A stretch of DNA of 64,000 nucleotides from G965202915 sp965202915 (GCA_965202915.1 OZ241847.1:434001-498000), one strand, 5' to 3'. Shown: positions 16,031-26,100, counted from the stretch's first letter. Numbers and translations are program-made. Notes: a model not told the origin generated them from the sequence alone.

Positions 16031-18706
16031 TCAGCTCGGACCGGGAGCGTCATTACCAGTTGATTGCACTTTTGCCGGAGGTGGTGATAAATATGCAATC
16101 ACCAGCATTAACACGCCCACCGTCAGGAAAGAAATAATACGCGCCACTGTACCGCTATTGGCAAGATCAATTAAAAACAGTTTGGTAAATACTATCGCCA
16201 GTAAAATGCTGCCGATCGCCCATAAATAAAGTTTACCGAGACGAGTTGCAGTACCCATGATTAAAAATGCAGTCAGAGTCCAAATGATGGATATACTGGT
16301 TTGGAAAATGGTGGACCCGAACATTGATGCCATGTCATAGCTGACGCCGGCATAATGATTGACTGAATGTGCGGCTAATGCATTCAACCAAATAAATAGG
16401 ATAATCGCGATTATTGTGAAACCGGCATTTACATTTAACCCAATTGGCATTGGGACCCTATTACCCTTGATCCGATGCAACCAATCGACAATAACCATGA
16501 TTGCAAATAACTGCACAATGTCTTGCGGATTTAAAATCGGCCAATATTTCAATGGCGCCGAATCAATTTGATTAAAACACATTATTACTATCCAAATGGC
16601 TAAAAACACAACCATTGGGAGTAGGCCGCTGCCTAAATACTCATTTTTATATTGTTGCAGTGGCCAGGTGCAGCGCTCTCGAAACAACAATAGTTTGGAT
16701 ATTACTAATGCTGGGATCAATCCCCACATGACATTACCCCAGATGTTGTATCCCGCCATCACGTCATTTGTTGCATCGGCAATAATCCAGGTTGCAATAA
16801 AAGTATAAAGCCACATTGTTATGGCATGCCAGCAAGACGTCACACCTTTATGCCATATGGTATCGCAACGATATAAAAGGACGTACTGAATTGCAAAAGC
16901 GGTTATCCAGGCAACATAACCGAGATTTAAAAATGGGTTCAAATTTGGATTGTCCAAATAAAGAAAAAGGGCAATGACCGTCATTGTTGGTAATAATAAT
17001 ATTGGTGGATATTCAAATCCTTGCCACTCGAGTGTGCGCGCACTTAAGGACACCAGTAATAGACTGGTCGCGATAAAGAACAGGGTAGCATTGAGCGCGT
17101 ATTCAGGGGGAACATGATGATCGATTTCCATGACGCCGGCGCCAAACCACCAGACCAACCCCCAGATCATGGGCACAATATAAAACTCTTGTTCAGCTAT
17201 CGGCAGGCTTTTTCTATGGCGATTATACTGATAAGCAATAAACAGGCCACCCATGCAGACAAACAGGGAACCAATATAAACACTGTTAATAAGAGGCATG
17301 CTCCCGTAGGGGTGAGAAGCCACAGTCAGAAAAATCATTGCCCCCCCAAACTGTAATAATATTCCGAATACTCTTGCCAGTAAGCGGTGCTGGCGTATCC
17401 CAACCCAGGTAATACCGGCACCTTCGAGTGCCCAGGTTACCGCTGTCCAGTGCCCATTCAGTGTATAGGGCACCGCAAGACTCGCAAAAATAATACCTAA
17501 TGCCAGGAATGATTCTGCCATCATCCGCATATTCTCCACTTGTTTGTGCCATAACAGGCGTGCCAAGACAAGATAGGTTATGGCGAAACCCAAAGCGGAG
17601 AAGGCTCGACCATATTCAAAATCATTCACCAAAGCACTTTGCAGGACAAAACCAAGCAGTGGCACACCAAATACCATTGAACCATCCACCAATCCCTTTA
17701 AATGCAGGGGTTGTCTATGTGCAAATAAAATCGGGACGGCGACATAAAAAATAAAGAATAAAATCAGGAAGGGTTCCACCGTATTAAAGTACTGCGGTGT
17801 ATAGGCCGTATGCCCCCATAGGGATGCAATAACAAAAGTAAATATAAAACCTATCCAGTTTAGAATACGCCATGACTTGTGCCAGGCGATACCAAGAATG
17901 CCCGCATTGAGTGCGGCATAATAAGAGAATAGAGCCACATGATTGCCGGTATCATCCGACGTTAGAATGGGGGCGAGAAATCCGCCTATGATGCCAAGAC
18001 AAGCTAACGCCCTTGAATCTTGTACGACTGCAATAAATCCGGTGGATACCACCAATGCCAACATGACTATAAACGCCACACCTAAAGGCAACACCTGAAT
18101 TTTTGTGGCGGTAAAAACGGTTATATATAAAATACCAATAGCGCCACCCTGCAATATGAGCGCAAAGTCCGGCCTTTTTGCATGCAATTTCCAACCGATC
18201 AATTGCATCGCCACGCCGACGGCGGCCACGGCAAACAAGTAGAATTCTATCGGTATGACGCCGCGATCATTTATGTATTTCAGCAATAAACCGATGCCAA
18301 AAAATAAGATTATGGCCCCGGCTTTGGCTACAATATTTCCTGTGGTGAAATACTCTTTTAGCCGGCCAATGCCTTGCTTGATCAAACCGGTTTTATGATC
18401 GCTAAATAACGGGTCGTCACCGGCCGATCGAGAACCCAATTTTGTCGCAGATTCCCTTCGGGCTTGTACGAATGCTTGCTCAGACGGAATATCATTAATA
18501 CCGGCGGATTTAGGAACAGTATCAACAGGATTGTCAATACGATCGGACGGTATTAATTTAAGCTGTTGTTCGATCTTCTGGATACGATTTTTATGCTGGA
18601 TCAGGGTGCCTGTTAACAAGCCTGCTACACAACCAAAGATTGCTCCGGGCCAATCATCCAGAGCAGCACCAATAAAGAACCCAATGATTGAGCACAGAAA
18701 TTTCAT
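16031..18706 (-). CDS. DUF2339 multi-pass membrane protein
   Basis: The 891-residue product has a short N-terminal hydrophobic hairpin (MKFLCSIIGFFIGAALDDWP), a charged linker of about 100 residues, and then more than twenty predicted membrane helices. The GLLLKYINDRGVIPIEFYLF segment after the linker is characteristic of DUF2339 proteins, as is the overall length. The function of the family is not established. The gene lies 28 bases downstream of dapB, in the same direction, and upstream of the polysaccharide cluster. A link to cell-envelope glycans is only suggested by position. Confidence 0.8.
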   Translation of the reverse strand: MKFLCSIIGFFIGAALDDWPGAIFGCVAGLLTGTLIQHKNRIQKIEQQLKLIPSDRIDNPVDTVPKSAGINDIPSEQAFVQARRESATKLGSRSAGDDPLFSDHKTGLIKQGIGRLKEYFTTGNIVAKAGAIILFFGIGLLLKYINDRGVIPIEFYLFAVAAVGVAMQLIGWKLHAKRPDFALILQGGAIGILYITVFTATKIQVLPLGVAFIVMLALVVSTGFIAVVQDSRALACLGIIGGFLAPILTSDDTGNHVALFSYYAALNAGILGIAWHKSWRILNWIGFIFTFVIASLWGHTAYTPQYFNTVEPFLILFFIFYVAVPILFAHRQPLHLKGLVDGSMVFGVPLLGFVLQSALVNDFEYGRAFSALGFAITYLVLARLLWHKQVENMRMMAESFLALGIIFASLAVPYTLNGHWTAVTWALEGAGITWVGIRQHRLLARVFGILLQFGGAMIFLTVASHPYGSMPLINSVYIGSLFVCMGGLFIAYQYNRHRKSLPIAEQEFYIVPMIWGLVWWFGAGVMEIDHHVPPEYALNATLFFIATSLLLVSLSARTLEWQGFEYPPILLLPTMTVIALFLYLDNPNLNPFLNLGYVAWITAFAIQYVLLYRCDTIWHKGVTSCWHAITMWLYTFIATWIIADATNDVMAGYNIWGNVMWGLIPALVISKLLLFRERCTWPLQQYKNEYLGSGLLPMVVFLAIWIVIMCFNQIDSAPLKYWPILNPQDIVQLFAIMVIVDWLHRIKGNRVPMPIGLNVNAGFTIIAIILFIWLNALAAHSVNHYAGVSYDMASMFGSTIFQTSISIIWTLTAFLIMGTATRLGKLYLWAIGSILLAIVFTKLFLIDLANSGTVARIISFLTVGVLMLVIAYLSPPPAKVQSTGNDAPGPS

Positions 18707-18734
18707 TGCTTCTTCTCAATAACTAATAGAGTAC

Positions 18735-19538
18735 TTATTTCAAACCCAATACATCCAGCATATCATAAAGCCCGCTTGGCTTATCATGCAGCCATTTTGC
18801 GGCTTTAACGGCACCACCGGCAAAAGTTTTTCTTGAAGTGGCTTTATGAACAATTTCAACTCGTTCGTCAGCGGTTGCAAACATTACGGTATGTTCACCA
18901 ACAATATTGCCGGCACGAATTGTCTCAAAGCCGATGGTATTGTTATCGCGCCCGTCGGTGTGCCCTTGTCGGCCATAGATGGCGCATTCCTGTAACTGTC
19001 TCCCAAGGGTATTTGCTATGATCTCTCCCATAGTCAGGGCGGTGCCTGAAGGCGCATCTTTCTTTGCGCGATGATGTGCCTCGATAATTTCTATGTCTGC
19101 ATCTTCACCCACTATCCTTGCCGCCGTCTCCAATAACTTAAAACACAGATTAACACCTATGCTCATATTTGGCGCAAATACCATGGCGATATCCGCGGAC
19201 GCATCATTAATCAGTTGTGTTTGCGATTCGGACAGGCCGGTTGTTCCGATAACCATCTTCTTGCCGGCGGCCCGGCACTGTTCAATGGTGTTGGAGATTG
19301 ACGCGGCCAGGGTAAAATCGATTAACACGTCAAATTGATCGATCACCTTGCCTATATTATTGACTATTTCAACGTTCTGCTTGCCTAAGCCTGCGGCCTC
19401 ACCGGCATCCATGCCAATCATGGGTGAATTATCATATTCCACCGCCGCGGATAGCTCCACGTCATCCGCGCCATGACAAACCTCGATCACCATTTTGCCC
19501 ATTCGCCCCGCGGCACCGCATATTCCAACCCTCACCAT
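18735..19538 (-). CDS. dapB: 4-hydroxy-tetrahydrodipicolinate reductase
   Basis: DapB reduces 4-hydroxy-tetrahydrodipicolinate with NAD(P)H in the cytoplasm, in the lysine and diaminopimelate pathway. The start at 19538 gives 267 residues, the normal length, and begins MVRVGICGAAGRMGKMVIEV with the Rossmann GxxGxxG loop. A longer frame to 19688 only runs into dnaJ and is rejected. The catalytic block EAHHRAKKDAPSGTALTMGE has the His pair and Lys of the family. FETIRAGNIVGEHTVMFATA near the C-terminus is the substrate-binding region. It is the last gene of the dnaK-dnaJ-dapB group; lysC at 46335 supplies the same pathway. Confidence 0.93.
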   Translation of the reverse strand: MVRVGICGAAGRMGKMVIEVCHGADDVELSAAVEYDNSPMIGMDAGEAAGLGKQNVEIVNNIGKVIDQFDVLIDFTLAASISNTIEQCRAAGKKMVIGTTGLSESQTQLINDASADIAMVFAPNMSIGVNLCFKLLETAARIVGEDADIEIIEAHHRAKKDAPSGTALTMGEIIANTLGRQLQECAIYGRQGHTDGRDNNTIGFETIRAGNIVGEHTVMFATADERVEIVHKATSRKTFAGGAVKAAKWLHDKPSGLYDMLDVLGLK

Positions 19539-19593
19539 TGCACTTGTTTTTGGCTTGGCCGTTTCGTTTGCAATAGAGTGAACCGCTTGCTCA

Positions 19594-20727
19594 TCAAGTA
19601 ATCGAGTCAAAAAAACGTTTGACTCCGTCCAGCCAGGAACTGGCTCGCGGAGTGTGCTTGTTGCCGCCGGCCTGCATGCTTTGTCCAAATTGTTTTAACA
19701 AATCTTTTTGTTGCTTGTTGAGATTAACCGGAGTCTCGATGATCACCCGGCATAATAAATCACCCTTGGATGAAGTGCGTACCGATTTAACGCCTTTGCC
19801 GCGTAATCGAAATAATTTTCCCGATTGTGTTTCCGGGCGTACCTTGAGTTTCACTCGCCCATCTAAGGTCGGTAATTCCAGTTCACCGCCCAGGACTGCG
19901 GTTGTGAAACTGATCGGTACGTCACAATAGAGGTCGTTGTTGTCTCTTGTGAATAGAGGATGATCCTTAACAATAATATGCACGTAGAGATCTCCGGTCG
20001 GGCCTCTGTTTTCTCCGGCTTCACCTTCACCGGACAAGCGAATACGATCACCGGTATCCACCCCCTCCGGAATTTTCACTGAGATAGTTTTATTATTACG
20101 CACCCGTCCCTGACCTTTACAGGTATGACAGGGATCAGTGATGATCTTGCCCACGCCTCGACATTGTGGACAGGTTTGCTGGACCGAAAAAAAACCTTGT
20201 TGCATTCGAACCTGTCCGGCACCGCCACAGGCCGAACAGTCTATCGGTGGCTTGCCTCTGTTTGTGCCGGAACCGCCACAGGTGTGGCAAGCCACCATCT
20301 TCGGCACCTGAATCTTTACGGTTTTGCCGGAAACAGCCTCTTCCAGGCTCAATTCAAAATCATAGCGAAGGTCGGCGCCACGATAGGCACGATTCCGTCC
20401 TCGTGCACCGCCACCACCACCAAATATATCACTGAAAACACTGTCGAAGATATCACCAATCCCGGAACCTTGACTAAACCCGCCGCCGCTTGCGTTGGCC
20501 TCTACACCGGCATGCCCGAATTGATTATAAGCCTCTCTTTTTTGCTTATCGGATAAAACGTCATAGGCTTCTTTAGCCTCTTTGAATTTCTCTTCCGCGG
20601 TATTATCATCGGCGTTACGGTCCGGATGATATTTCATGGCTAAACGCCGATAGGCCTTCTTTATGTCATTATCGCCGGCATTTCTTGTAACGCCGAGCAC
20701 TTGATAATAGTCCCGTTTATCCGCCAC
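19594..20727 (-). CDS. dnaJ: Chaperone DnaJ (Hsp40)
   Basis: DnaJ delivers unfolded clients to DnaK and stimulates its ATPase. The 377-residue protein has the J domain (MADKRDYYQVLGVTRNAGDN, HPD at about residues 34-36), a Gly-rich linker (about 75-110), four CxxCxGxG zinc-binding repeats (about 145-215: CHTCGGSG, CSACGGAG, CPQCRGVG, CHTCKGQG) and the C-terminal substrate-binding domains. All expected parts are present at standard length. It follows dnaK with about 130 bases between, on the same strand, which is the common order. Confidence 0.96.
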   Translation of the reverse strand: MADKRDYYQVLGVTRNAGDNDIKKAYRRLAMKYHPDRNADDNTAEEKFKEAKEAYDVLSDKQKREAYNQFGHAGVEANASGGGFSQGSGIGDIFDSVFSDIFGGGGGARGRNRAYRGADLRYDFELSLEEAVSGKTVKIQVPKMVACHTCGGSGTNRGKPPIDCSACGGAGQVRMQQGFFSVQQTCPQCRGVGKIITDPCHTCKGQGRVRNNKTISVKIPEGVDTGDRIRLSGEGEAGENRGPTGDLYVHIIVKDHPLFTRDNNDLYCDVPISFTTAVLGGELELPTLDGRVKLKVRPETQSGKLFRLRGKGVKSVRTSSKGDLLCRVIIETPVNLNKQQKDLLKQFGQSMQAGGNKHTPRASSWLDGVKRFFDSIT

Positions 20728-20859
20728 TGGATTGCTCTTCCGCGCTTCTTCCGGGTTGTTGCCACACTGCCAAAGCCAGGAGAGCTAATGAACCTTCCCG
20801 AGTCATAATAATTATATTTTTTTAGCTAAAGATCAGGGTCTGAGCTTGGCGGAGCAGGG

Positions 20860-22797
20860 TTATTTTTTGTCGTCATCGACTTCTTCGAATTCGGCATCAA
20901 CAACATTTTCATCCTCAGTGTTACCGCTGCCCCCCGATGATGAGGCAGTATCGGCCGGTGCCTCTTCAGCAGATTCGGACTGGGCGGCATAGGCGCGCTC
21001 CGCCAGCTTGCCTGCGGCCTCGGTCAAGGTTTTAGTTTTGGCGTCAATTTCTTCTTTATTATTGCCTTTTAATGCCTCTTTGAGCTCGGCAATCGCGGCT
21101 TCTATATCCTTTTTCTCCTGCTCTTCCAGTTTATCGCCGAGCTCTGCGATGGATTTTGTAGTTGCGTGCACCATATTCTCGGCTACGTTGCGTGATTCGA
21201 CCAATTGTTTCGCCTTATGATCTTCTTCCGCATGAGATTCAGCGTCTTTGACCATCTTGTCGATTTCTTCCTGGGATAAACCACTTGATGCCTTGATGAT
21301 AATTGACTGCTCTTTACCCGTGGCCTTATCCTGGGCGGACACGTTGAGAATACCGTTTGCATCAATATCAAAGGTTACCTCGATTTGTGGCACCCCGCGC
21401 GGCGCCGGGGGAATATCGGTCAGATCAAATCGGCCTAATGATTTATTACCGGATGCCATTTCACGTTCTCCCTGCAAAACATGGACGGTTACCGCCGTTT
21501 GACTGTCTTCCGCGGTTGAAAAAACCTGATTGGCCTTGGTCGGGATAGTGGTGTTTTTATCGATCAACTGTGTCATCACGCCACCCAGAGTCTCAATGCC
21601 CAGGGATAAAGGCGTAACGTCAAGCAGTAATATATCTTTGACGTCGCCACCCAGTACGCCGGCTTGAATCGCCGCACCGATTGCAATGGCCTCGTCCGGG
21701 TTGACGTCCTTACGCGGTTCTTTACCGAAAAATTCCTGCACGGTTGATTGTACTTTGGGCATTCGAGTTTGACCGCCTACCAGAATCACATCGGTGATAT
21801 CCGACGTGGAAATGCCGGCATCCTGCAATGCGGTGCGGCAAGGCTCAATGGTACGTTCCACCAGGGCCTCGACCAGCGATTCGAGTTTGGCGCGAGTCAA
21901 TTTGAGATTAAGATGCTTAGGGCCGCTGGAATCAGCCGTGACGTAGGGCAGATTAATGTCCGTCTGCTGACTGGATGATAATTCAATCTTGGCTTTTTCC
22001 GCCGCCTCTTTCAGGCGTTGCAGTGCCAAAGGATCATTATGTAAATCAACCCCCTGTTCTTTCCTGAATTCATCACAGAGAAAATCGATAATACGCAGAT
22101 CAAAATCTTCGCCGCCGAGAAAGGTGTCGCCGTTGGTGGAAAGTACTTCAAATTGATGTTCGCCATCGACCTCGGCGATCTCGATAATGGAAATGTCAAA
22201 AGTGCCGCCACCCAGATCGTACACCACTATCTTGGCGTCACCGCGTTTCTTATCCATGCCATAGGCCAGCGCGGCCGCGGTGGGTTCATTGATAATGCGT
22301 TTAACGTCCAGACCGGCAATGCGACCGGCGTCCTTGGTGGCCTGACGTTGTGAATCATTAAAGTACGCGGGAACAGTTATAACGGCCTCTTTGATCTCGA
22401 CGCCAAGATAATCTTCCGCAGTCTGTTTCATTTTCATTAAGACCCGCGCTGAAATTTCCGGAGCGGCAATTTTTTTACCTTTGACCTCAACCCAGGCGTC
22501 GCCATTATCCGCTTTGACGATTTTGTAGGGCACCATACTCATGTCTTTTTGCACGACACTATCGTCAAAACGACGACCGATGAGTCGTTTCACTGCAAAC
22601 AGCGTATTTTCAGGATTGGTTACCGATTGACGTTTGGCGGACTGACCGATGAGGATTTCGTCATCATCGGTATATGCCACAATCGACGGCGTGGTTCTGG
22701 CGCCTTCACTGTTCTCAATAACCTTGGTTTGGCCGCCTTCCAACACGGCAACGCATGAGTTGGTCGTGCCTAGATCGATGCCGATTATTTTGCCCAT
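20860..22797 (-). CDS. dnaK: Chaperone DnaK (Hsp70)
   Basis: DnaK is the ATP-driven Hsp70 chaperone of the cytosol. The 645-residue protein begins MGKIIGIDLGTTNSCVAVLE and has the nucleotide-binding domain signatures VYDLGGGTFDISIIEIAEVD and VILVGGQTRMPKVQ, the interdomain DILLLDVTPLSLGIETLGGV, and a Gln/Asp/Glu-rich tail ending EFEEVDDDKK. The N-terminal GGQ and mid-domain loops match the proteobacterial type. It lies between grpE and dnaJ. Length and motifs are normal. Confidence 0.97.
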   Translation of the reverse strand: MGKIIGIDLGTTNSCVAVLEGGQTKVIENSEGARTTPSIVAYTDDDEILIGQSAKRQSVTNPENTLFAVKRLIGRRFDDSVVQKDMSMVPYKIVKADNGDAWVEVKGKKIAAPEISARVLMKMKQTAEDYLGVEIKEAVITVPAYFNDSQRQATKDAGRIAGLDVKRIINEPTAAALAYGMDKKRGDAKIVVYDLGGGTFDISIIEIAEVDGEHQFEVLSTNGDTFLGGEDFDLRIIDFLCDEFRKEQGVDLHNDPLALQRLKEAAEKAKIELSSSQQTDINLPYVTADSSGPKHLNLKLTRAKLESLVEALVERTIEPCRTALQDAGISTSDITDVILVGGQTRMPKVQSTVQEFFGKEPRKDVNPDEAIAIGAAIQAGVLGGDVKDILLLDVTPLSLGIETLGGVMTQLIDKNTTIPTKANQVFSTAEDSQTAVTVHVLQGEREMASGNKSLGRFDLTDIPPAPRGVPQIEVTFDIDANGILNVSAQDKATGKEQSIIIKASSGLSQEEIDKMVKDAESHAEEDHKAKQLVESRNVAENMVHATTKSIAELGDKLEEQEKKDIEAAIAELKEALKGNNKEEIDAKTKTLTEAAGKLAERAYAAQSESAEEAPADTASSSGGSGNTEDENVVDAEFEEVDDDKK

Positions 22798-22880
22798 AAT
22801 TTTTTCTCCAAAGATTCATACTTTAATTTCATTAAAAGCCATATATGGCCTGGTGGCGGTGTTTTCAAGCCAAGACAGGC

Positions 22881-23579
22881 CTATTTTGAAACAATAACCC
22901 GTGCCGGTCTCACCAGCCTGTCGTGAAGTTGATAGCCTTTCTGTACCACTTTCACCACCATATCGACTGCCTGGCCTTGCCCTGCTTGCGTGGATACGGC
23001 TTCATGTTGGTCGGGGTTGAATTTTTCTCCACTGGGGTCGATAACCTTGATGTCAAATTTTTCCATGATCCCGATAAATTTTTTCAATGTAAGGTTCATC
23101 CCCTCACGTATCTCCTTGATATTGTCCGCACTTCCCAAGGCTGACAATCCCAGCTCCAGACTATCAATGGCAGGTAATAATTCATTGATAAACTCTTTCA
23201 GGGCGTATTTATGCGCATTTTCCACGTCTTTAAGCGTACGCTTACGCAGGTTTTCCATCTCGGCCTGAACCCGTTTTATCTTATCGAGATTATCATCGGC
23301 TTCCTGTGTTTTCGTTTCCAGTGCTTGTTTCAGTGTTTCAATATCGTTTTCATCTTTATCCTGGCGTGCATCTTGGTCGGTATTAATCGGTTCTTGCTTT
23401 GCCTGATTACTTACCGTGGACGCATCCTTGTCATTTTTGATCCGTTCCTTTGCGATACCGTGTTGTTCTTGTTCATCTTGGCTTCCATCCTGGTCGGTGT
23501 GAATCGGTTCCCGCTCTGCCTCATTAGTTACCGCAGACGCCTCCCCACCATTTTCGCTACCATGCTGTTCTTTCGACAT
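22881..23579 (-). CDS. grpE: Nucleotide exchange factor GrpE with a repeated N-terminal extension
   Basis: GrpE releases ADP from DnaK. ATG 23579 is preferred over ATG 23585 because GAGGAG lies 7 bases before it. The core is normal: a long coiled coil (IETLKQALETKTQEADDNLD, RVQAEMENLRKRTLKDVENA) and the C-terminal beta part (FDIKVIDPSGEKFNPDQHEA, LVRPARVIVSK). The first 75 or so residues are unusual. They are very acidic and polar and contain two imperfect copies of a block that runs from EQHG through EREPIHTDQDGSQDEQ and KQEPINTDQDARQDKD. Such N-terminal tails are disordered in the family but are usually shorter and not repeated. The gene ends with TAG. Confidence 0.94.
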   Translation of the reverse strand: MSKEQHGSENGGEASAVTNEAEREPIHTDQDGSQDEQEQHGIAKERIKNDKDASTVSNQAKQEPINTDQDARQDKDENDIETLKQALETKTQEADDNLDKIKRVQAEMENLRKRTLKDVENAHKYALKEFINELLPAIDSLELGLSALGSADNIKEIREGMNLTLKKFIGIMEKFDIKVIDPSGEKFNPDQHEAVSTQAGQGQAVDMVVKVVQKGYQLHDRLVRPARVIVSK

Positions 23580-23650
23580 AGTCATTCTCCTCTGGTAAAC
23601 AATATAAGGAAATTGTCATTATAAAAAACCGCTACGAAAGAATTTGGAGA

Positions 23651-24703
23651 CTAATGTTGCGAATTCAAGGCCGAACCCAGCATTTTTGCGGTAACGTCCA
23701 CAATCGGAATCACGCTTTCATAATGCATACGGGTTGGTCCAATGACGCCCAACACACCCAGTATCTGTTCATCTTTCTCATACGGTGAAGTGACGATACT
23801 ACAATTATCCAATACCTCGTACCCGGATTCTTCGCCAATAAATATCTGCACCCCCCGGGCATTGATCGACTGTTCCAGCAGATGCAGGATATCCCGTTTC
23901 TGGTTAAAGGAGTCGAATAACTTCTTGAGTGTCTCTACATCACATAATTCCTTGACTCCCATCAGATTAGTTTGTCCGGAAAAAACCAGATCATCTCCGG
24001 TATCATTAGTCTGGAAAGCCTTTTGCGCCATCTCAATTGCGGTCTGCATCAACTGGTTCACGTTATCTTTGATTTGTTCCAATTCCTGCAGGATCTCGGC
24101 GCGCACCTTGGTCAACTCCTTCCCGGCAAACATCCGGTTCAGGTAATTGGATACTTGTGTCAGTTCCGCAGGGGAATAGGGGCGGGCAGGGTAGATAATA
24201 CGATTCTGGATGTCCTGATCATTGACCACCAGAATCACCAGAATGCGGTTATCAGATAGGGAAGCAAACTCGATTTGTCGTAATATAGGCGGTTTCATTC
24301 TCGGTAGCATCACCACTCCGGCAAGTTGAGTGATGTTGGATAATATGCTTGAAGCGTGTTCCAGCAATGATGATATATCCTCGTGCAATTCAAATTCCTG
24401 CGCAATTTTTTCCATCTCGGAAGCACCAAGATGATTAACGCGTAGCAGAGCATCAACGAACAAACGATAGCCTTGTACGGTAGGCACTCTTCCAGCGGAG
24501 GTATGTGGGGAATGGAGCAAACCCAGGTCTTCCAAATCAGCCATTACATTTCTAACCGTGGCCGCACTGAGTGCAATATCCGCGTCTTTGGCAAGCGTAC
24601 GTGAACTGACCGGTTGGCCGTCTTCTATAAAACATTCAACCAGTGATTTGAAAATCAACAGGCTTCTGTCATCTAAATGTGACAAATCAGAGGATCTGAT
24701 CAT
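23651..24703 (-). CDS. hrcA: Heat-inducible transcription repressor HrcA
   Basis: HrcA is a winged-helix repressor of heat-shock genes that binds the CIRCE operator and is folded by GroEL. The 350-residue protein has the N-terminal HTH (ECFIEDGQPVSSRTLAKDAD, SAATVRNVMADLEDLGLLHS, PHTSAGRVPTVQGYRLFVD) and the GAF-like C-terminal part ending IVTSPYEKDEQILGVLGVIG. Length is normal. It is the first gene of an hrcA-grpE-dnaK-dnaJ-dapB run. No CIRCE inverted repeat (TTAGCACTC and its complement) was found upstream in 24704-24921. Confidence 0.95.
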   Translation of the reverse strand: MIRSSDLSHLDDRSLLIFKSLVECFIEDGQPVSSRTLAKDADIALSAATVRNVMADLEDLGLLHSPHTSAGRVPTVQGYRLFVDALLRVNHLGASEMEKIAQEFELHEDISSLLEHASSILSNITQLAGVVMLPRMKPPILRQIEFASLSDNRILVILVVNDQDIQNRIIYPARPYSPAELTQVSNYLNRMFAGKELTKVRAEILQELEQIKDNVNQLMQTAIEMAQKAFQTNDTGDDLVFSGQTNLMGVKELCDVETLKKLFDSFNQKRDILHLLEQSINARGVQIFIGEESGYEVLDNCSIVTSPYEKDEQILGVLGVIGPTRMHYESVIPIVDVTAKMLGSALNSQH

Positions 24704-24921
24704 CAGGATTGGCTCATTAAATTGGATAGCATAAAATTTACCATTCTATTTGGACCAATGCAAAGCCTGGTCGGGTTCATAAGTCCCTATTTTCAATGTT
24801 TTTGTCAGATAAGCCAATCATGATCGGTGCAATATCGGCGACACGCCGTGTTTTTTCCGGCAATCTACAAAAATGAGGTAAAGAATACGTCGGTACAGTT
24901 TGATCATGAATATGGGGTGTC
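24704..24921. promoter_or_regulatory. hrcA upstream region; possible sigma-32-like site
   Basis: This gap carries the transcription signals for hrcA on the minus strand. An ATTGAAA is followed after 15 bases by CCCGACCA, a partial match to the heat-shock sigma pattern (CTTGAAA, then CCCCAT-rich -10). The match is weak and I did not find CIRCE, so HrcA control of this operon is unproved. No gene was found in the gap. Confidence 0.3.
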
Positions 24922-26088
24922 TCAGGTTTTGATCCTATTGAATTGGTCAATTGCAAATCCGTCCGTCATGCTTGCAATATAATCCGCTATCTTTTTTTCA
25001 AGCCCCGCATGGGTATCATTTTGCGGTAGCAAGCCCGGATCCTCACTATAGGCTGCAAATAAAGCCCGCACCATTGTTTTTGCCTGTTTGTTCTCGGTTT
25101 TGACGTGCGGGTGTTGATATAGATTATTCTGGAGAAATCTTTTTAATTCCATATTCATTGTCTGCATCGTATTACTCATGCCAATCATTGGCTCGGAAGA
25201 CGCCCTGACTTCGTCTATGCCGCGAGGATCATTTGCAGCAATATTTTCTTGACTGGTTTCGATTAAATCACTGACTTGTTGGTTAATCATACGCCGTATC
25301 ACCTCATGCCGCATTCGGTTTGACGTCAAATCAGGCCAGGTCTTTTTAACCGCTTCATATTGTTGCCTGAAAAGCATACATTCCATCAATTTCTCAAAAT
25401 GGATTAATCCGGCCCTTATACCATCATCGATATCATGATGATTGTAGGCGATGGTATCGGCAATATTGGCGATCTGCGCTTCCAATCCGGGCTGCCGCCG
25501 GTGAAGAAATCTTTTCCCCAGCTCACCCAGTGACCGGGCCTGGACTCTTGAGCAATGTTTTAGTATTCCTTCCCGTGTTTCAAAGGTCAGGTTTAATCCC
25601 GGAAACTCGGCATATTTTTCTTCCAGCGAGTCGACGATTCTTAGCGACTGCATATTATGTTCAAACCCGCCAAAATCCGCCATACTCTTATTGAGGGCAT
25701 CCTGACCGGCATGACCAAACGGGGTATGACCAAGATCATGTGCCAGGCATATGGCCTCGGTCAAGTCCTCATTTAGCGACAAGGCTCTGGCAATTGTCCT
25801 GCCTATTTGAGCCACTTCCATGGAATGGGTTAAGCGGGTGCGATATTCGGAATGATGGAATATGTTGTCATGAGAAACTCCGCGGGGGTCGGTCCGGCGG
25901 GTGCGCTTCATGCTCCCTTTATAATTGATAAATACCTGGGTCTTGTGTTCCAGCCGGCGAAACGCCGCCGAATGAATAATGCGGTCTCGGTCACGTTGGT
26001 ATTCATCACGATAATCGCTTTGCAATTCCTTATGCAGGCGTCCTTTCGAGTTCCCGGTTTGGGCCGCATATTTGGCCAGATCAGCCAT
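24922..26088 (-). CDS. dgt: dGTPase-like HD-domain triphosphohydrolase
   Basis: The 388-residue protein is a deoxyguanosinetriphosphate triphosphohydrolase-like enzyme. It cleaves dNTPs to deoxynucleoside and triphosphate. The HD metal site is intact: NIFHHSEYRTRLTHSMEVAQ followed by AICLAHDLGHTPFGHAGQDA (H...HD) and IAYNHHDIDDGIRAG. Length and motifs match the short dgt-like type of proteobacteria, not the longer E. coli Dgt. It follows aroB by 12 bases on the same strand, so is probably co-transcribed with aroK-aroB. Confidence 0.9.
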   Translation of the reverse strand: MADLAKYAAQTGNSKGRLHKELQSDYRDEYQRDRDRIIHSAAFRRLEHKTQVFINYKGSMKRTRRTDPRGVSHDNIFHHSEYRTRLTHSMEVAQIGRTIARALSLNEDLTEAICLAHDLGHTPFGHAGQDALNKSMADFGGFEHNMQSLRIVDSLEEKYAEFPGLNLTFETREGILKHCSRVQARSLGELGKRFLHRRQPGLEAQIANIADTIAYNHHDIDDGIRAGLIHFEKLMECMLFRQQYEAVKKTWPDLTSNRMRHEVIRRMINQQVSDLIETSQENIAANDPRGIDEVRASSEPMIGMSNTMQTMNMELKRFLQNNLYQHPHVKTENKQAKTMVRALFAAYSEDPGLLPQNDTHAGLEKKIADYIASMTDGFAIDQFNRIKT

Positions 26089-26100
26089 TATGATTGTGCT

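Noticed and set aside
18735..19688. A longer DapB with a 50-residue N-terminal extension
   Set aside because: The extension overlaps the end of dnaJ and has no family sequence; the start at 19538 gives the normal length.
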